Of a DNA stretch of 64,000 nucleotides, positions 34,121 to 46,583 are shown one piece after another; position 1 is the first letter of the stretch; every line of letters begins with the position of its first letter. Location of the stretch: positions 1,426,001-1,490,000 of the forward strand of contig NZ_CP035490.1 of assembly GCF_004135205.1 (NCBI RefSeq). The letters run 5' to 3'. The notes under the pieces are model-generated. The model was not told the origin of the DNA and made no database searches. It saw nothing but the letters and a program-made list of their open reading frames with translations. This DNA is from Hahella sp. KA22. GTDB taxonomy: Bacteria; Pseudomonadota; Gammaproteobacteria; Pseudomonadales; Oleiphilaceae. A program made the translations under genes and the position numbers.

Positions 34121-35311
34121 ATGCAGCAGAGTATAGCAACAACGTTGAAATGGACGGGTTTAACCCTGGCGTTTGCGACGATGGCGGGTTGTGGCGGCGG
34201 AGACAGCGGTAATGGAGGAACGACGCCTGGTTCGGATTGGGTCGCGGTTATCGCCGGTGTGGCGAATGACTATTCATCAAGTGAAGTCTCGATTGCATCT
34301 GCTAAAGCGCCATACGATGTTGTAGAAGGGTATGCCAGCTCCAACAAGTCAGATATGTCTGTGGCGGCCTATGGAGACAGTTTTTATCGTATTGGTAGGC
34401 GTAGCCAGGATAATATCTCCAAGTATAACTATGACAGCCCAGGCGTGTCTGACTGGCAGTTCACCACCAATGATGATGGCGAGTCTCTGAGCAACCCTTA
34501 TGACATAATATTTGTTAGCGATACCAAGGCGTATGTGCTGAGGTACGGCGGTTCATCCATTTGGGTAGTGGATCCATCTGTTGCGTTAAGCGATGAAGAG
34601 CACTTCAAAACGGGTGAGATAGATCTGAGCAGCTACGATGATGATGGCGTTCCAGAGATGTCCGCAGGGGTGATATACAATGGCAAACTATATGTCGTCA
34701 TGCAGAACATGGACGATGAATTTGCGCCAGGAACTGCTTATCTAGCGGTAATTAATGTCGCCACTAATGAAGAAATCAATATCTCCGGCGGAGCCCAAAA
34801 AGGCTTGGCTTTAAATATCAAGAATCCTCATACCATCATAGAGCAGGGCGGCTCGCTGTTTATTGCCGGGCTTGGACGGTACGACAGCACTTTTTCAAGT
34901 CCTCCCCGACCTGCTGAGTACACGGGGGGCATAGAGATCGTAAATCCAAGCACCTATGACCACTATGTGCTCATCGACGATGGCAATGATGTCAGTCATC
35001 CGTACGGTTTGATCACGGATATGACCATCCTTTCTAATACGGTGGGCTACTTCAACGGTTATGAAGAATTCCAAAAAACGTCTCTTTATCGTTTTAACCC
35101 AAGTACGGGAGACGTTGTTGCTTCGGCGATCCCTGGCACGGCCAGTGTGGATTTACGTTCAATCGCCGCCAGTCCAACGGGCGAATTGTGGTTTGGCGTC
35201 GGTGGAGCAAATCCTGACTTGGTTATCGCTAACACATCGACTGAAACCATCATCAAAACTATCGGCGTTGATAAAAATCCAGCAAAAATAGTTTTCGCTG
35301 AAAAAGACTGA
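34121..35311 (+). CDS. Propeller-like lipoprotein in the B12 uptake operon
   Basis: A 396-residue lipoprotein, lipobox ATMAGC followed by a Gly/Thr linker. The body shows repeated blocks of the form x-Y-V-L/V-x-Y/P-x2-x-S-IWVVDP and LYVVMQNMDD, SLFIAGLGRYDS, GELWFGVGGANPD, each ending in a short strand pair, as expected for a beta-propeller (YncE/quinoprotein-like). It lies between btuB and cobQ, 31 bases from btuB. By analogy with BtuG of Bacteroides, a propeller lipoprotein that partners BtuB, it may be a surface corrinoid-binding component (inference). Confidence 0.75.
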   Translation: MQQSIATTLKWTGLTLAFATMAGCGGGDSGNGGTTPGSDWVAVIAGVANDYSSSEVSIASAKAPYDVVEGYASSNKSDMSVAAYGDSFYRIGRRSQDNISKYNYDSPGVSDWQFTTNDDGESLSNPYDIIFVSDTKAYVLRYGGSSIWVVDPSVALSDEEHFKTGEIDLSSYDDDGVPEMSAGVIYNGKLYVVMQNMDDEFAPGTAYLAVINVATNEEINISGGAQKGLALNIKNPHTIIEQGGSLFIAGLGRYDSTFSSPPRPAEYTGGIEIVNPSTYDHYVLIDDGNDVSHPYGLITDMTILSNTVGYFNGYEEFQKTSLYRFNPSTGDVVASAIPGTASVDLRSIAASPTGELWFGVGGANPDLVIANTSTETIIKTIGVDKNPAKIVFAEKD

Positions 35312-35371
35312 CGTGCTCGTGCGTGCGCCTGTTTCAGTGAGCTGTTTTGTTCTAGAAGGAAGTCTATCTGG

Positions 35372-36862
35372 ATGACCAAGAGTACGCTCATGATCCAGGG
35401 AACCACTTCCGACGCTGGCAAAAGCACACTCGTCACCGCGATATGCCGCAGTCTGTTGCGGCGTGGCGTGAAAGTGGCGCCGTTCAAGCCACAGAATATG
35501 GCGCTGAACAGCGCCGTAACGGTGGACGGTGGTGAGATTGGGCGGGCGCAGGCGGTGCAGGCGCAGGCCTGTGGCCTGCAGCCGCATACGGACATGAACC
35601 CAGTGTTGTTGAAGCCCAATACGGATATTGGCGCGCAAGTCATCATTCATGGTAAAGCCCGCGCCAACATGGATGCGGTGGCCTATCACGACTACAAACG
35701 CACCGCCATGCAGGCGGTGCTGGAATCTTTTCAACGACTCTCCTCCGCTTACGATGCGGTTCTGGTTGAGGGCGCAGGCTCGCCGGCGGAGATTAACCTG
35801 CGCGATCGAGATATCGCCAATATGGGGTTTGCGGAAGCGGTCGACTGCCCGGTTATCCTGATTGCCGATATTGACCGGGGGGGCGTGTTCGCTCATTTGG
35901 TCGGCACATTGGCTTTATTGAGCGAAAGTGAACAGCGACGGGTTCGCGGCTTTGTCATCAACCGTTTTCGCGGCGACATTGCTTTGCTTGAGCCGGGACT
36001 CCGGTGGCTGGAGGAATATACCGGCAAGCCCGTGTTGGGAGTGTTGCCTTATCTGAATGGCCTGCATCTGGAAGCGGAAGACGCCTTGCCGCGGGAAGCT
36101 ATCGTTAAGTCTGGCGCGACGCTTAAAGTTATCGCACCCTCCTTGCCCCGAATCAGTAATCACACGGACTTTGACCCGCTGCGGTTACACCCGCAGGTGG
36201 ACTTTCAGTTTATCGGGCCGGGCCAGTCGCCGCCGTCAGCTGATCTCATTATTCTTCCTGGCTCCAAATCCGTACGCAACGACCTGCAGTGGTTGCGCGA
36301 AAATGGCTGGGAAGAGGCTATTCGCAAGCACCTGCGTTATGGCGGCCGGGTTATCGGTATTTGCGGCGGCTACCAGATGCTGGGACGTAGCATCGCCGAC
36401 CCCCATGGCCTGGAAGGCGTTGCTGGAGAGAGCGTTGGCCTGGGATGGCTGGAGATCGCCACGACTCTGGAGCCGGAAAAGCAATTGCGGCGAGTGGAAG
36501 GGCGCCTTTGGTTGGATGACGCTCGGATTACCGGCTATGAGATTCATGCTGGAGTGACTCGCTGCGCAGCGTCGCAAACGTCGGCGGTGCGTCTTGCGGA
36601 CGGGCGATTGGACGGTGTCGTCAGTGATGATAATCAGGTGCTGGGGCTGTATCTGCATGGACTTTTCGAAAGCCCGCAGTCTTTGGCGGCGCTATTGCGC
36701 TGGGCGGGCCTGAACGAAGTGCAACACCTGGATTACGATGCTTTACGAGAAGCTGACATAAATCGCCTGGCGGATGTCGTGGACCAGTACTTAAACTGGG
36801 ACGAAATCGCAGGGTTTCTACAGGTAGGGCCAAACAGCGGCGACAGGGAGAGCAGGGCGTGA
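35372..36862 (+). CDS. cobQ: Cobyric acid synthase
   Basis: A 496-residue enzyme amidating corrin side chains with glutamine and ATP. The N-terminal dethiobiotin-synthase-like domain has the P-loop [15 protein letters not shown] and [10 protein letters not shown]; the C-terminal glutaminase domain has the nucleophile Cys in [13 protein letters not shown] and later [10 protein letters not shown]. The stop overlaps the start of cobU by four bases. Confidence 0.96.
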   Translation: MTKSTLMIQGTTSDAGKSTLVTAICRSLLRRGVKVAPFKPQNMALNSAVTVDGGEIGRAQAVQAQACGLQPHTDMNPVLLKPNTDIGAQVIIHGKARANMDAVAYHDYKRTAMQAVLESFQRLSSAYDAVLVEGAGSPAEINLRDRDIANMGFAEAVDCPVILIADIDRGGVFAHLVGTLALLSESEQRRVRGFVINRFRGDIALLEPGLRWLEEYTGKPVLGVLPYLNGLHLEAEDALPREAIVKSGATLKVIAPSLPRISNHTDFDPLRLHPQVDFQFIGPGQSPPSADLIILPGSKSVRNDLQWLRENGWEEAIRKHLRYGGRVIGICGGYQMLGRSIADPHGLEGVAGESVGLGWLEIATTLEPEKQLRRVEGRLWLDDARITGYEIHAGVTRCAASQTSAVRLADGRLDGVVSDDNQVLGLYLHGLFESPQSLAALLRWAGLNEVQHLDYDALREADINRLADVVDQYLNWDEIAGFLQVGPNSGDRESRA

Positions 36863-37386
36863 GGACGTTGATTCTAGGCGGCGTGAAGTCAGGGAAGAGC
36901 GCGTTGGCTGAGCAATTGGCGATTTCCCAGGAGAAACCCGTCGTCTATATCGCTACGGCTACCGCTGGCGATGGCGAAATGGCCGCGAGGATCGCTCACC
37001 ATCGCGCCCGCCGCCCCTCCGCCTGGGGATTGATTGAAGCCCCTGTCTATCTCGCCGACGCCATTCGTGACGCCAAGCAGGAAGGCAGTCTCGTATTGGT
37101 GGACTGCCTGACGCTTTGGCTTACCAATCTTTTGATTTCAGACGACAAAGAACTTTTTGGACAGCAACGGCAGGCTCTGTTGGAGATGCTGCCCGACCTC
37201 GACGGCGACATCATCTTCGTCAGCAATGAAACCAACATGGGCGTTACGCCTTTAGGGGAGCTGACGCGTCGATACTGCGATGAAGCCGGGCTCTTGCATC
37301 AGGCCCTCGCCGCCCTTTGTGATCGGGTTGTGCTGACCGTCGCGGGACTGCCCCATTGCTTGAAAGGTCGTTTGGAGCTTGCCTAA
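36859..37386 (+). CDS. cobU: Adenosylcobinamide kinase / guanylyltransferase
   Basis: A 175-residue bifunctional enzyme starting at GTG with P-loop [16 protein letters not shown] and the catalytic His region [26 protein letters not shown] and [11 protein letters not shown]. It phosphorylates and then guanylylates adenosylcobinamide to give the GDP-activated form for CobS. The start is fixed by overlap with cobQ. Confidence 0.95.
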   Translation: MRTLILGGVKSGKSALAEQLAISQEKPVVYIATATAGDGEMAARIAHHRARRPSAWGLIEAPVYLADAIRDAKQEGSLVLVDCLTLWLTNLLISDDKELFGQQRQALLEMLPDLDGDIIFVSNETNMGVTPLGELTRRYCDEAGLLHQALAALCDRVVLTVAGLPHCLKGRLELA

Positions 37387-37501
37387 GTATACTGATTACT
37401 ATTAAAAATAAGGTCTGAACCTTAGGTTGGGCCTGTTGATGTATTAGCGCGTGGGTTTGGAAAACAACAATGACTGACTATTTGACGAGAAGAGGATGAA
37501 A

Positions 37502-38548
37502 ATGGAATTTATCAGACGCTTGCGCGTTCCCCCGATAGACGACACGCTGGATGCGGCGTTGCACCAAAAAATCGATCAGAAAACCAAACCCCTGGGCGCA
37601 TTGGGGCAACTGGAAAGGCTGGCGTTTCAGGTCGCCCGCATTCAGGGCACCATGACCCCCACGTTGAAGAACCCCTACATTCTGGTATTCGCCGGCGATC
37701 ATGGCGTGGCGAAATCCGGCGTCAGCGCGTATCCACAGGACGTCACCTGGCAGATGGTGCATAACTTCCTGCAGGGTGGGGCGGCGATCAATGTCTTTGC
37801 GCGTCAGCACAATATTAATATGCGGGTGATCGACGCAGGCGTGAACCATGAATTTGAAGACCACCCGCAATTGGTGAAAGGAAAAATCGGCCCGGGGACA
37901 GAGAACTTTCTGGAGCAGCCGGCTATGTCCGAGGAGCTCTGTGAAAAGGCGTTGCGTTTGGGCGCGGCTCAAGTCGATGCGATTGCGGAAGAAGGATGTA
38001 ATGTATTGGGCTTTGGTGAGATGGGGATCGGCAATACCTCTTCCGCCTCCATGCTGATGAGTTATCTTCTGGACGTCCCACTGGAGCACTGCGTGGGGCG
38101 TGGCACAGGACTGAGCGATGAGCAATTTGAGCGCAAGGTTAAGTTACTGCAGCAGGCGGCGGAGAAGTACCCTGACCTGAAAAGCCCGATTGATATCCTG
38201 CAGACGTTCGCAGGCTTTGAAATAGTCGCCATGGTTGGCGGCATATTGCGCGCGGCGCAAAACCGCATGCTGGTGCTGATAGACGGCTTTATCGCCACCG
38301 CAGCGTATCTGGTCGCCTATAAGCTGGCGCCGGCCATTGGCGAATATGCCATTTTCTGCCACCGCTCTATGGAGCAGGGGCATCAACATATGCTGGAAGC
38401 GCTCAAGGCGGACCCCATTCTGAAGATGGACCTGCGGCTGGGAGAGGGGACCGGCTGTGCGCTGGCGTATCCTTTGTTGCAGTCGTCTCTGAATTTCTTC
38501 AATGAAATGGCCAGCTTCGCGGACGCTGGCGTCAGTGAAAAGAGCTAG
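37502..38548 (+). CDS. cobT: Nicotinate-nucleotide-dimethylbenzimidazole phosphoribosyltransferase
   Basis: A 348-residue enzyme forming alpha-ribazole phosphate for the lower ligand. Family segments FAGDHGVAKSGVSAYP, GEMGIGNTSSASML and the catalytic Glu in LGEGTGCALAYPLL are all present. I prefer the ATG at 37502, six bases after AGAGG, to the one at 37496. It is 115 bases after cobU with a small hairpin (37409-37424) between, but the orientation and context suggest the same unit. Confidence 0.95.
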   Translation: MEFIRRLRVPPIDDTLDAALHQKIDQKTKPLGALGQLERLAFQVARIQGTMTPTLKNPYILVFAGDHGVAKSGVSAYPQDVTWQMVHNFLQGGAAINVFARQHNINMRVIDAGVNHEFEDHPQLVKGKIGPGTENFLEQPAMSEELCEKALRLGAAQVDAIAEEGCNVLGFGEMGIGNTSSASMLMSYLLDVPLEHCVGRGTGLSDEQFERKVKLLQQAAEKYPDLKSPIDILQTFAGFEIVAMVGGILRAAQNRMLVLIDGFIATAAYLVAYKLAPAIGEYAIFCHRSMEQGHQHMLEALKADPILKMDLRLGEGTGCALAYPLLQSSLNFFNEMASFADAGVSEKS

Positions 38549-38560
38549 CGGATCAGGCCC

Positions 38561-39427
38561 GTGACCGAATACGAGCGCGTTGACCAAAGATCCCGAACAG
38601 TTATGGAAGGCGGCGCAACCGTGAACGAAACCGGTGTGTCCGCGGCGCAACCTTGGGCGGAAATCCTGCGTCGGCAATGGCATCTGCTGATGCTGTCCTT
38701 GCAGTTCTATACCCGTGTCCCAGTGCGCTTGCTGTACGACTTCAAAGAAGCCGATCTGAATAAGGCCAGCCGCTATATCTCTCTGACTGGGTGGCTGGTC
38801 GCCCTGGCGGCCGCCTGCGCATATTTGCTGGGCGTTTACTTCTATGGACCCTGGGGCGGAGCTGTATTGGCTGTTGCGACAGGCGTTCTTATCACGGGCG
38901 CGTTTCATGAAGATGGATTGGCGGACGCGGCTGATGGATTCGGCGGCGGACATACGCCGGAGCGTATCCTGGAGATTATGAAGGACAGCCGGGTGGGGAC
39001 TTATGGCGCGCTGGCGCTGGCGTTAAGTCTTTCGCTAAAAATCGTCATTCTAGCGCAGCTTGCCCCGGACGCCGCCCTGTTATTGCTGTGGATATCCCAT
39101 GCCTGCAGCCGCGCTGTGGCGATCAGTCTGATCGCGAGTCTGGACTATGTGCGCGCGGACCAGCTCAGCAAGGTCAAGCCGGTCGCTAAAGGCATCGCAA
39201 CGAGAGACATCGCCATTGCCGCAGTAATAGCGCTCATGCCGTTGCTGCTGGCGGGCGTCAAAGCATTTGCACTGGCGGTTGTGGGCTTGTGGTTCCTGCG
39301 TCGCGCCAGTATTGGTTACCTGTCCCGCCGTTTGGGCGGCTACACCGGAGACTGTCTGGGCGCCGTGCAACAACTGGCGGAAATTGTTTTATTCCTGTTG
39401 CTGGGGGGGCTATGGAGCTCTATCTGA
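38561..39427 (+). CDS. cobS: Adenosylcobinamide-GDP ribazoletransferase
   Basis: Up to 288 residues; a membrane protein with the conserved acidic signature FHEDGLADAADGFGG and MKDSRVGTYG, followed by several helices. It joins GDP-cobinamide and alpha-ribazole. The start is uncertain: GTG 38561 gives about 35 residues more than usual, whereas GTG 38621, with GGAAGG before it, gives a normal-length N-terminus before LSLQFYTRVPV. The gene ends inside the phosphatase gene. Confidence 0.92.
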   Translation: MTEYERVDQRSRTVMEGGATVNETGVSAAQPWAEILRRQWHLLMLSLQFYTRVPVRLLYDFKEADLNKASRYISLTGWLVALAAACAYLLGVYFYGPWGGAVLAVATGVLITGAFHEDGLADAADGFGGGHTPERILEIMKDSRVGTYGALALALSLSLKIVILAQLAPDAALLLLWISHACSRAVAISLIASLDYVRADQLSKVKPVAKGIATRDIAIAAVIALMPLLLAGVKAFALAVVGLWFLRRASIGYLSRRLGGYTGDCLGAVQQLAEIVLFLLLGGLWSSI

Positions 39428-39966
39428 TCCGCCATACTCGGGTTGCAGTCCCGAAAGGAACACTGTACGGCCAGTCCGATGTCGCTCTGGCCGATACGTT
39501 TGCGGAAGAAGCCGCCACTATTCGCGAGCAGTTGCCTGCGGCCTGGGATCTGCTATACAGCAGTCCGCTGACCCGTTGTAAAACACTGGCGGACTGGTTA
39601 GACCCCGCGCCGAGCTTTGACGACCTTCTAATGGAAATGAGCTTTGGCGACTGGGACGGGCGGTTACTAACCGACTTGCCGCAGAAGGAAGCGCGGGATT
39701 GGGGAGATAATTGGCTGACTCAACGCACTCCGGGAGGAGAAGGTTTTCCAGATCTATACCGGAGAAGCGAACAATTTATTGAACGTCTGGCGAAGGAAGC
39801 TAAGGGAAAAGTGGTGTTGGTGGTGGCGCATTCGGGCTTATTGCGTTGTCTGTGTCTGCAGCTACATCCTGAATACTGCCGCTGGGACAAGTCGAAAACG
39901 TTCAGCATTCCACTGGACTACGGCGGCGTGATCCACATTCCCGCACCGAACTTTCCTGGCGCTTAA
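39412..39966 (+). CDS. cobC: Alpha-ribazole-phosphatase-like histidine phosphatase
   Basis: A 184-residue histidine phosphatase starting at ATG 39412 inside the cobS end; the longer frame back to 39289 is antisense-like overlap with cobS. The RHG motif (LIRHTRV), YSSPLTRC and the second His in VVAHSGLLRC are present. In B12 assembly CobC removes the phosphate from alpha-ribazole phosphate or adenosylcobalamin phosphate. Position at the end of the cob unit supports that. Confidence 0.9.
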   Translation: MELYLIRHTRVAVPKGTLYGQSDVALADTFAEEAATIREQLPAAWDLLYSSPLTRCKTLADWLDPAPSFDDLLMEMSFGDWDGRLLTDLPQKEARDWGDNWLTQRTPGGEGFPDLYRRSEQFIERLAKEAKGKVVLVVAHSGLLRCLCLQLHPEYCRWDKSKTFSIPLDYGGVIHIPAPNFPGA

Positions 39967-41175
39967 CTACTCTTTAGCCGCCTCGCGGCGTTTTAGCCAG
40001 GCCTCAAAATCCTCTGGCGCCATCGGCTGGGCGATATGGAATCCTTGAGCGATATCGCAGCCCAATTTGGCGGCGTAATCCCAGTCATCCTGGTTTTCCA
40101 CTCCTTCCGCTACGATGCTCATACCCAGCTGTTTGCCCAGCGCGGCGCTGGAGTCGAAAATGGCGCGCGCCGCCTGATCACGGAAGGAGCCATGTACAAA
40201 ACTGCCGTCAATTTTGAGCTCGTCGAATGGAATGCGCTGCAAGCGCTCCAATGAGGAATAGCCGGTGCCGAAGTCGTCAATGGACAGGCCCAACCCTTTC
40301 AGTTTAATGCGGGTAAGCACCTCCAGCATCGTCACCATGTCCTGCCCCACTTGGGTCTCCGTAATCTCAAGCGTGATTCTCGACGCCTCCACTTTATGGT
40401 GCTGGCAGTAGTGTTCCAGCAAGTGCGGCAGGTCCAGGATAGATATCGATGAAGAGGAAATGTTGATGGCGACCTGCAGATTGAGCTGCTTCTGCTTCCA
40501 CTTCTGCATTTGATCTATCGCCTGCGCGATGACGGCAGTGGTGAAATCGCCAACGAGATTACTTTCTTCCGCCAACGGCACAAACGCGCCGGGGCCGAGT
40601 AAGCCATGTTGTGGGTGCTTCCAGCGCGCCAGCGCTTCGACCCCGACAACGGCTTCGGTTTTCATATCCACCTGAGGTTGGTAATAAAGCGTGAGATGGC
40701 CGTCACTCAGGCCCTGGCGCAACTCACTGGTATTGAGCAGAGAGCCGCCGGAAACGGTATTACGAGAGCGGAAATAAGACTGGTAGTGGGTGAGATAATA
40801 AGTGAGGGCGTCAACAGTGACAGGCTTCTGCAAAGACCCCAGCACATTCAGGTAGCGGGCCCGGGCCACGTTTACCGCGGCCTTCAACACTTTACTGTCC
40901 GCGCCGCTGAACAGCAGCACACCGCCCTGATACTCATGTTCAGCCAGATGGCGCAACAGTTCGATACCGTCCATGCCGGGCATCAGCAGATCCACCAGCA
41001 GGATATCGAAATGGGAGTTAGCGTCTTCCAATAAGGTCAGCGCTTCTTCTCCGCTCGCAACGCTCTCCACCCGCCCCAGATTAAGCCGCTGCAGCGTCTT
41101 GGTGATAATGCTGCGCATGAAAGCGTCGTCATCGATAATCAGGGCGTTCAGGTGACAAAACTGCTTTTCGCTCAT
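39967..41175 (-). CDS. Receiver-EAL c-di-GMP phosphodiesterase
   Basis: A 402-residue response regulator. The N-terminal receiver has acidic pair IIDDDAF, phospho-acceptor Asp in ILLVDLLMPGMDG and Lys in LQKPV. The EAL domain is complete: VVGVEALARWKHP, INISSSS, EITETQ, LSIDDFGTGYSSLERL, DELKIDGSFV and VAEGVEN. All residues usually needed for metal binding and catalysis are there, so it should hydrolyse c-di-GMP when phosphorylated. It ends one base after cobC (convergent) and lies downstream of a hybrid kinase and FIST gene on the same strand. Confidence 0.93.
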   Translation of the reverse strand: MSEKQFCHLNALIIDDDAFMRSIITKTLQRLNLGRVESVASGEEALTLLEDANSHFDILLVDLLMPGMDGIELLRHLAEHEYQGGVLLFSGADSKVLKAAVNVARARYLNVLGSLQKPVTVDALTYYLTHYQSYFRSRNTVSGGSLLNTSELRQGLSDGHLTLYYQPQVDMKTEAVVGVEALARWKHPQHGLLGPGAFVPLAEESNLVGDFTTAVIAQAIDQMQKWKQKQLNLQVAINISSSSISILDLPHLLEHYCQHHKVEASRITLEITETQVGQDMVTMLEVLTRIKLKGLGLSIDDFGTGYSSLERLQRIPFDELKIDGSFVHGSFRDQAARAIFDSSAALGKQLGMSIVAEGVENQDDWDYAAKLGCDIAQGFHIAQPMAPEDFEAWLKRREAAKE

Positions 41176-41306
41176 AACAATCAATTCTTAACTCTTTTGA
41201 ACCGTGTCGCCGGGGCTTGCTCCGCCAATATCGGCCATGTGGCCGCAATATGGGGACGGAACAATCGGGACGATGGGGCTGCGTGATGGTTGTGGTCGCA
41301 GTCGGC

Positions 41307-43799
<2,493 letters not shown>

Positions 43800-43832
43800 T
43801 TATTATCAATGCCCTACGGAAGCGCTAACGGG

Positions 43833-44987
43833 TTATTCGGATATTAACAGAAGTACATAGGTCATGTTGTGGAACAAGTTTCTTGAATAACCCTTCGCGG
43901 TCTTGAGCGGACCGATTTCCCCAAATGACGGAAACCCCGCAATCGGCAGGGCGCTGCCAAAGTGCTCCGCCAAGGCGCGGATTTCATGTTCGATTTCATG
44001 CCCCAATAGCCATTTACGGCCCACGCAGCTGACAATAAGCGCAGCGACAGGTTTCACGCCACGCTGACGGGCCTTTTCGGCGATGCTGTATACCTCGCTG
44101 ATAATGGTTTCCGGTTGCGCCAGACATACTTGTACTGTCTTGCCCTGTTCGATGCCGCCATAAAGCCCCAGAAAACGCTCGGAAACGGAAAAGTCCGGCA
44201 CGATGGATCGTAGCCGGGTGATGCCCGGCTCATCAGAATCAATAATCGACAGGGAGGTGATGCCTCGGTCCGATTGCAGCACCGGCTTGCCAGTTTCCCG
44301 TTCGATGAAATCCATGGCGTCGGTGCCGTCGATGGAGAAAATCGTGGCCCCTTCCGCTTTGTCGATAACGCCAGGTTGGCCGACAGCATTCAGGGTGTTG
44401 CCAATGGATATATCAAAATGAAGCTCGCCGGACGCCGTCATGACGACGACCGCGTCGGAGAGGGCGCGGCGGTTGGCGTACAGGGTGCAACTGGCCATCT
44501 TGTTGTCGTCGGCGGCGAAGCCTCCGACAATGGGAATGTCCGTCTCGAACTCCAGCACTTTTTCAATCTGCGAGGCGTCGGCGCGAAAATCCGACACCAT
44601 AAACATGCATGTTGGTTTGTCGTCGCCACAGGCTTGCAGCGCATCGGACAGGGCGGTGCGCGCGGTCTGCGCCGGTTGCTCGCCGACGCCCAAAGCGTGG
44701 GATGCGCGCCACCTGACCAAGCCTTCTGAATTGAGCGCCAGCGCGCAGGCGCCAATATCCCGCGGCCCTTCGCTTTCAAAGAATCCATCTCCGGTACTGC
44801 CGATAATCACCAGGTCATCATTGCCGATACTGTCATATAGCCCTTCGACAAGCTCTTGCGGGTTCTCATAGTGAACGGTGGAGAATAAGAAGATGACTTC
44901 AGGGCGTATGGAGACGAGCACGTCGCCCATCATGGTTCCCGCCCGATACGGATCGGCGGCGTTGGTGGAAGTTGAGCAGGCTTTCAT
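43833..44987 (-). CDS. FIST-domain sensor protein, NosP-like
   Basis: A 384-residue soluble protein with FIST_N (about 25-220; FLFSTVHYENPQELVEG, IIGSTGDGFFES, VGGFAADDNKM) and FIST_C (about 230-370; AALIVSCVGRKWLLG, IAGFPSFGEIGP). NosP, a haem-containing nitric oxide sensor in Pseudomonas, Vibrio and Shewanella, is a FIST protein encoded next to the kinase it inhibits (NahK type). Synteny with the hybrid kinase and EAL protein supports the same role here. I cannot identify the haem ligand by eye. Confidence 0.88.
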   Translation of the reverse strand: MKACSTSTNAADPYRAGTMMGDVLVSIRPEVIFLFSTVHYENPQELVEGLYDSIGNDDLVIIGSTGDGFFESEGPRDIGACALALNSEGLVRWRASHALGVGEQPAQTARTALSDALQACGDDKPTCMFMVSDFRADASQIEKVLEFETDIPIVGGFAADDNKMASCTLYANRRALSDAVVVMTASGELHFDISIGNTLNAVGQPGVIDKAEGATIFSIDGTDAMDFIERETGKPVLQSDRGITSLSIIDSDEPGITRLRSIVPDFSVSERFLGLYGGIEQGKTVQVCLAQPETIISEVYSIAEKARQRGVKPVAALIVSCVGRKWLLGHEIEHEIRALAEHFGSALPIAGFPSFGEIGPLKTAKGYSRNLFHNMTYVLLLISE

Positions 44988-45200
44988 GGGACACCTTCAC
45001 GGTAACGGCTGTTATTAAAATGACGGCTCAAAGCCAGTGAAATGCATCAGTTCAGGCGTTATCTAAAGTCTAGTTGGTCAATGATGAGAATTCATCCCGC
45101 CGAATTAAGTTCTCCGCGCCATATTTCGCCCTGATTTTCCCATCGGTTCGCCCTATTTGTTTGTTTTGATAGCCACAGAGCAAACAAAGGAGCGGGCAAG

Positions 45201-46562
45201 GTGAACATAAAAGAAGTAGGTTGGTTGCGGTTTGGACTGCATTCTCCCCTGGGCAAAGCCTTTGTGATTGGGGTGCTGATCCTGATATTGCAGATTCCGA
45301 TTATGGAGATTAATGGCCTGATCGGCGAGCGCAGCGTCAGATATCATGATGTCGTGACGGAGATTACGGAGAAATGGGGCGGTGAGCAGACAGTGAACGG
45401 CCCCTTTCTGGTCATACCGGTGGACACCACATCCAAAGTCGCTGCACTGGAATCCGCCACCAGGCCCGTCATGCGAATCCATTATCTGATGGTGACGCCG
45501 ACCTATCTGCACGCCAAATTCAAAGTGATCAGCGATATTCGTTACCGAGGCATTTATGAGGCGCCTCTTTATCATACGGACGCCAATTTGAGGGGGGCGT
45601 TTGATCTGCGCCCGCAATTGCAGGAGCTGGAGGAAAATCAGTCGCTACGGTTAAAAGACGCCTATCTTTCGGTAGCGATCGGGGATGTCAAAGCGATTCA
45701 AAGTCCGATTAAATTTCTTTGGAATGAGCGCGAAGCCGCGCCTTCGCCCGGCGGCGGCATGGCCGACGTCAGCGGCGTACATATCCGGTTGCCAGTGGGA
45801 TCGATTAGCGCCGATGCGCCTAATGATTTCAATCTGGCGATACGCTTAAAGGGCGCTCAGGCGCTGTATGTGTCGCCAGTCGGGCAGGAGAGCAATATCG
45901 AAATCGATGGCGACTGGTTAGATCCGAGCTTTCAGGGAAATTGGCTGCCGGTGGAGCGTAGGCTGGAAAAGGACGCCTTTTACGCCAAATGGGACATTCC
46001 ATTTTTGGCCAAAGGGGTTCCCGCTTCCTGGACGGGGTCAGCGCCGGCCTTGCTTGATCAGGTTTCGCCACTGGTCGGCGTATCGCGACCTGCTGCGGGG
46101 GCGGGATATCAGGAAATCAGTCGTTCGGTGAAGTATGCGTTACTGTTCCTTACCTGTACCTTCGCCTGTCTGTGGGTCTTTGAAGTCATCAGCGGCGTAC
46201 GTATCCATGTTATGCAATATCTGTTTACGGGCCTGACCCTGTGTTTGTTCTATCTGCTGTTTCTCTCGCTGTCAGAGCATCTGGGGACCTGGGCGGCTTA
46301 TTTGATCGCCTGTGGCGCGGTCATCGGCCAGGTGGGATGGTACGCCGGGCAGTTTATCCGGCGGAGAAAGCTAACCATCACCTTCGTCACGCTATTGATT
46401 GTGTTGTACGGCTATCTATTGTCGTTGCTGAACGAACAAGACCTGGCGCTGCTATACGGCTCTCTGGGATTGTTTGCCATCCTTAGCGCAGCGATGTTCG
46501 CCACACGCAGAATCGACTGGTATAGCCTTCGGGGCGGCGAAGGGGTAGTTGCGGAAGGTTAA
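45201..46562 (+). CDS. creD: CreD-like inner membrane protein
   Basis: A 453-residue protein with the CreD layout: one N-terminal helix (FVIGVLILILQIPIMEINGLIGER), a large soluble region with QTVNGPFLVIPV and LPVGSISADAPNDFN, and about six C-terminal helices starting at VKYALLFLTCTFACLWVFEV. CreD belongs to the CreBC regulon of E. coli and affects envelope integrity and colicin E2 tolerance; creBC is not adjacent. It is divergent from the FIST gene. Confidence 0.88.
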   Translation: MNIKEVGWLRFGLHSPLGKAFVIGVLILILQIPIMEINGLIGERSVRYHDVVTEITEKWGGEQTVNGPFLVIPVDTTSKVAALESATRPVMRIHYLMVTPTYLHAKFKVISDIRYRGIYEAPLYHTDANLRGAFDLRPQLQELEENQSLRLKDAYLSVAIGDVKAIQSPIKFLWNEREAAPSPGGGMADVSGVHIRLPVGSISADAPNDFNLAIRLKGAQALYVSPVGQESNIEIDGDWLDPSFQGNWLPVERRLEKDAFYAKWDIPFLAKGVPASWTGSAPALLDQVSPLVGVSRPAAGAGYQEISRSVKYALLFLTCTFACLWVFEVISGVRIHVMQYLFTGLTLCLFYLLFLSLSEHLGTWAAYLIACGAVIGQVGWYAGQFIRRRKLTITFVTLLIVLYGYLLSLLNEQDLALLYGSLGLFAILSAAMFATRRIDWYSLRGGEGVVAEG

Positions 46563-46583
46563 GCGGAATAACTGGCGCGAGGC

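Noticed and set aside
34502-34514. Copy of the GACATAATAT motif
   Set aside because: Lies inside a coding region and lacks the second half of the palindrome.
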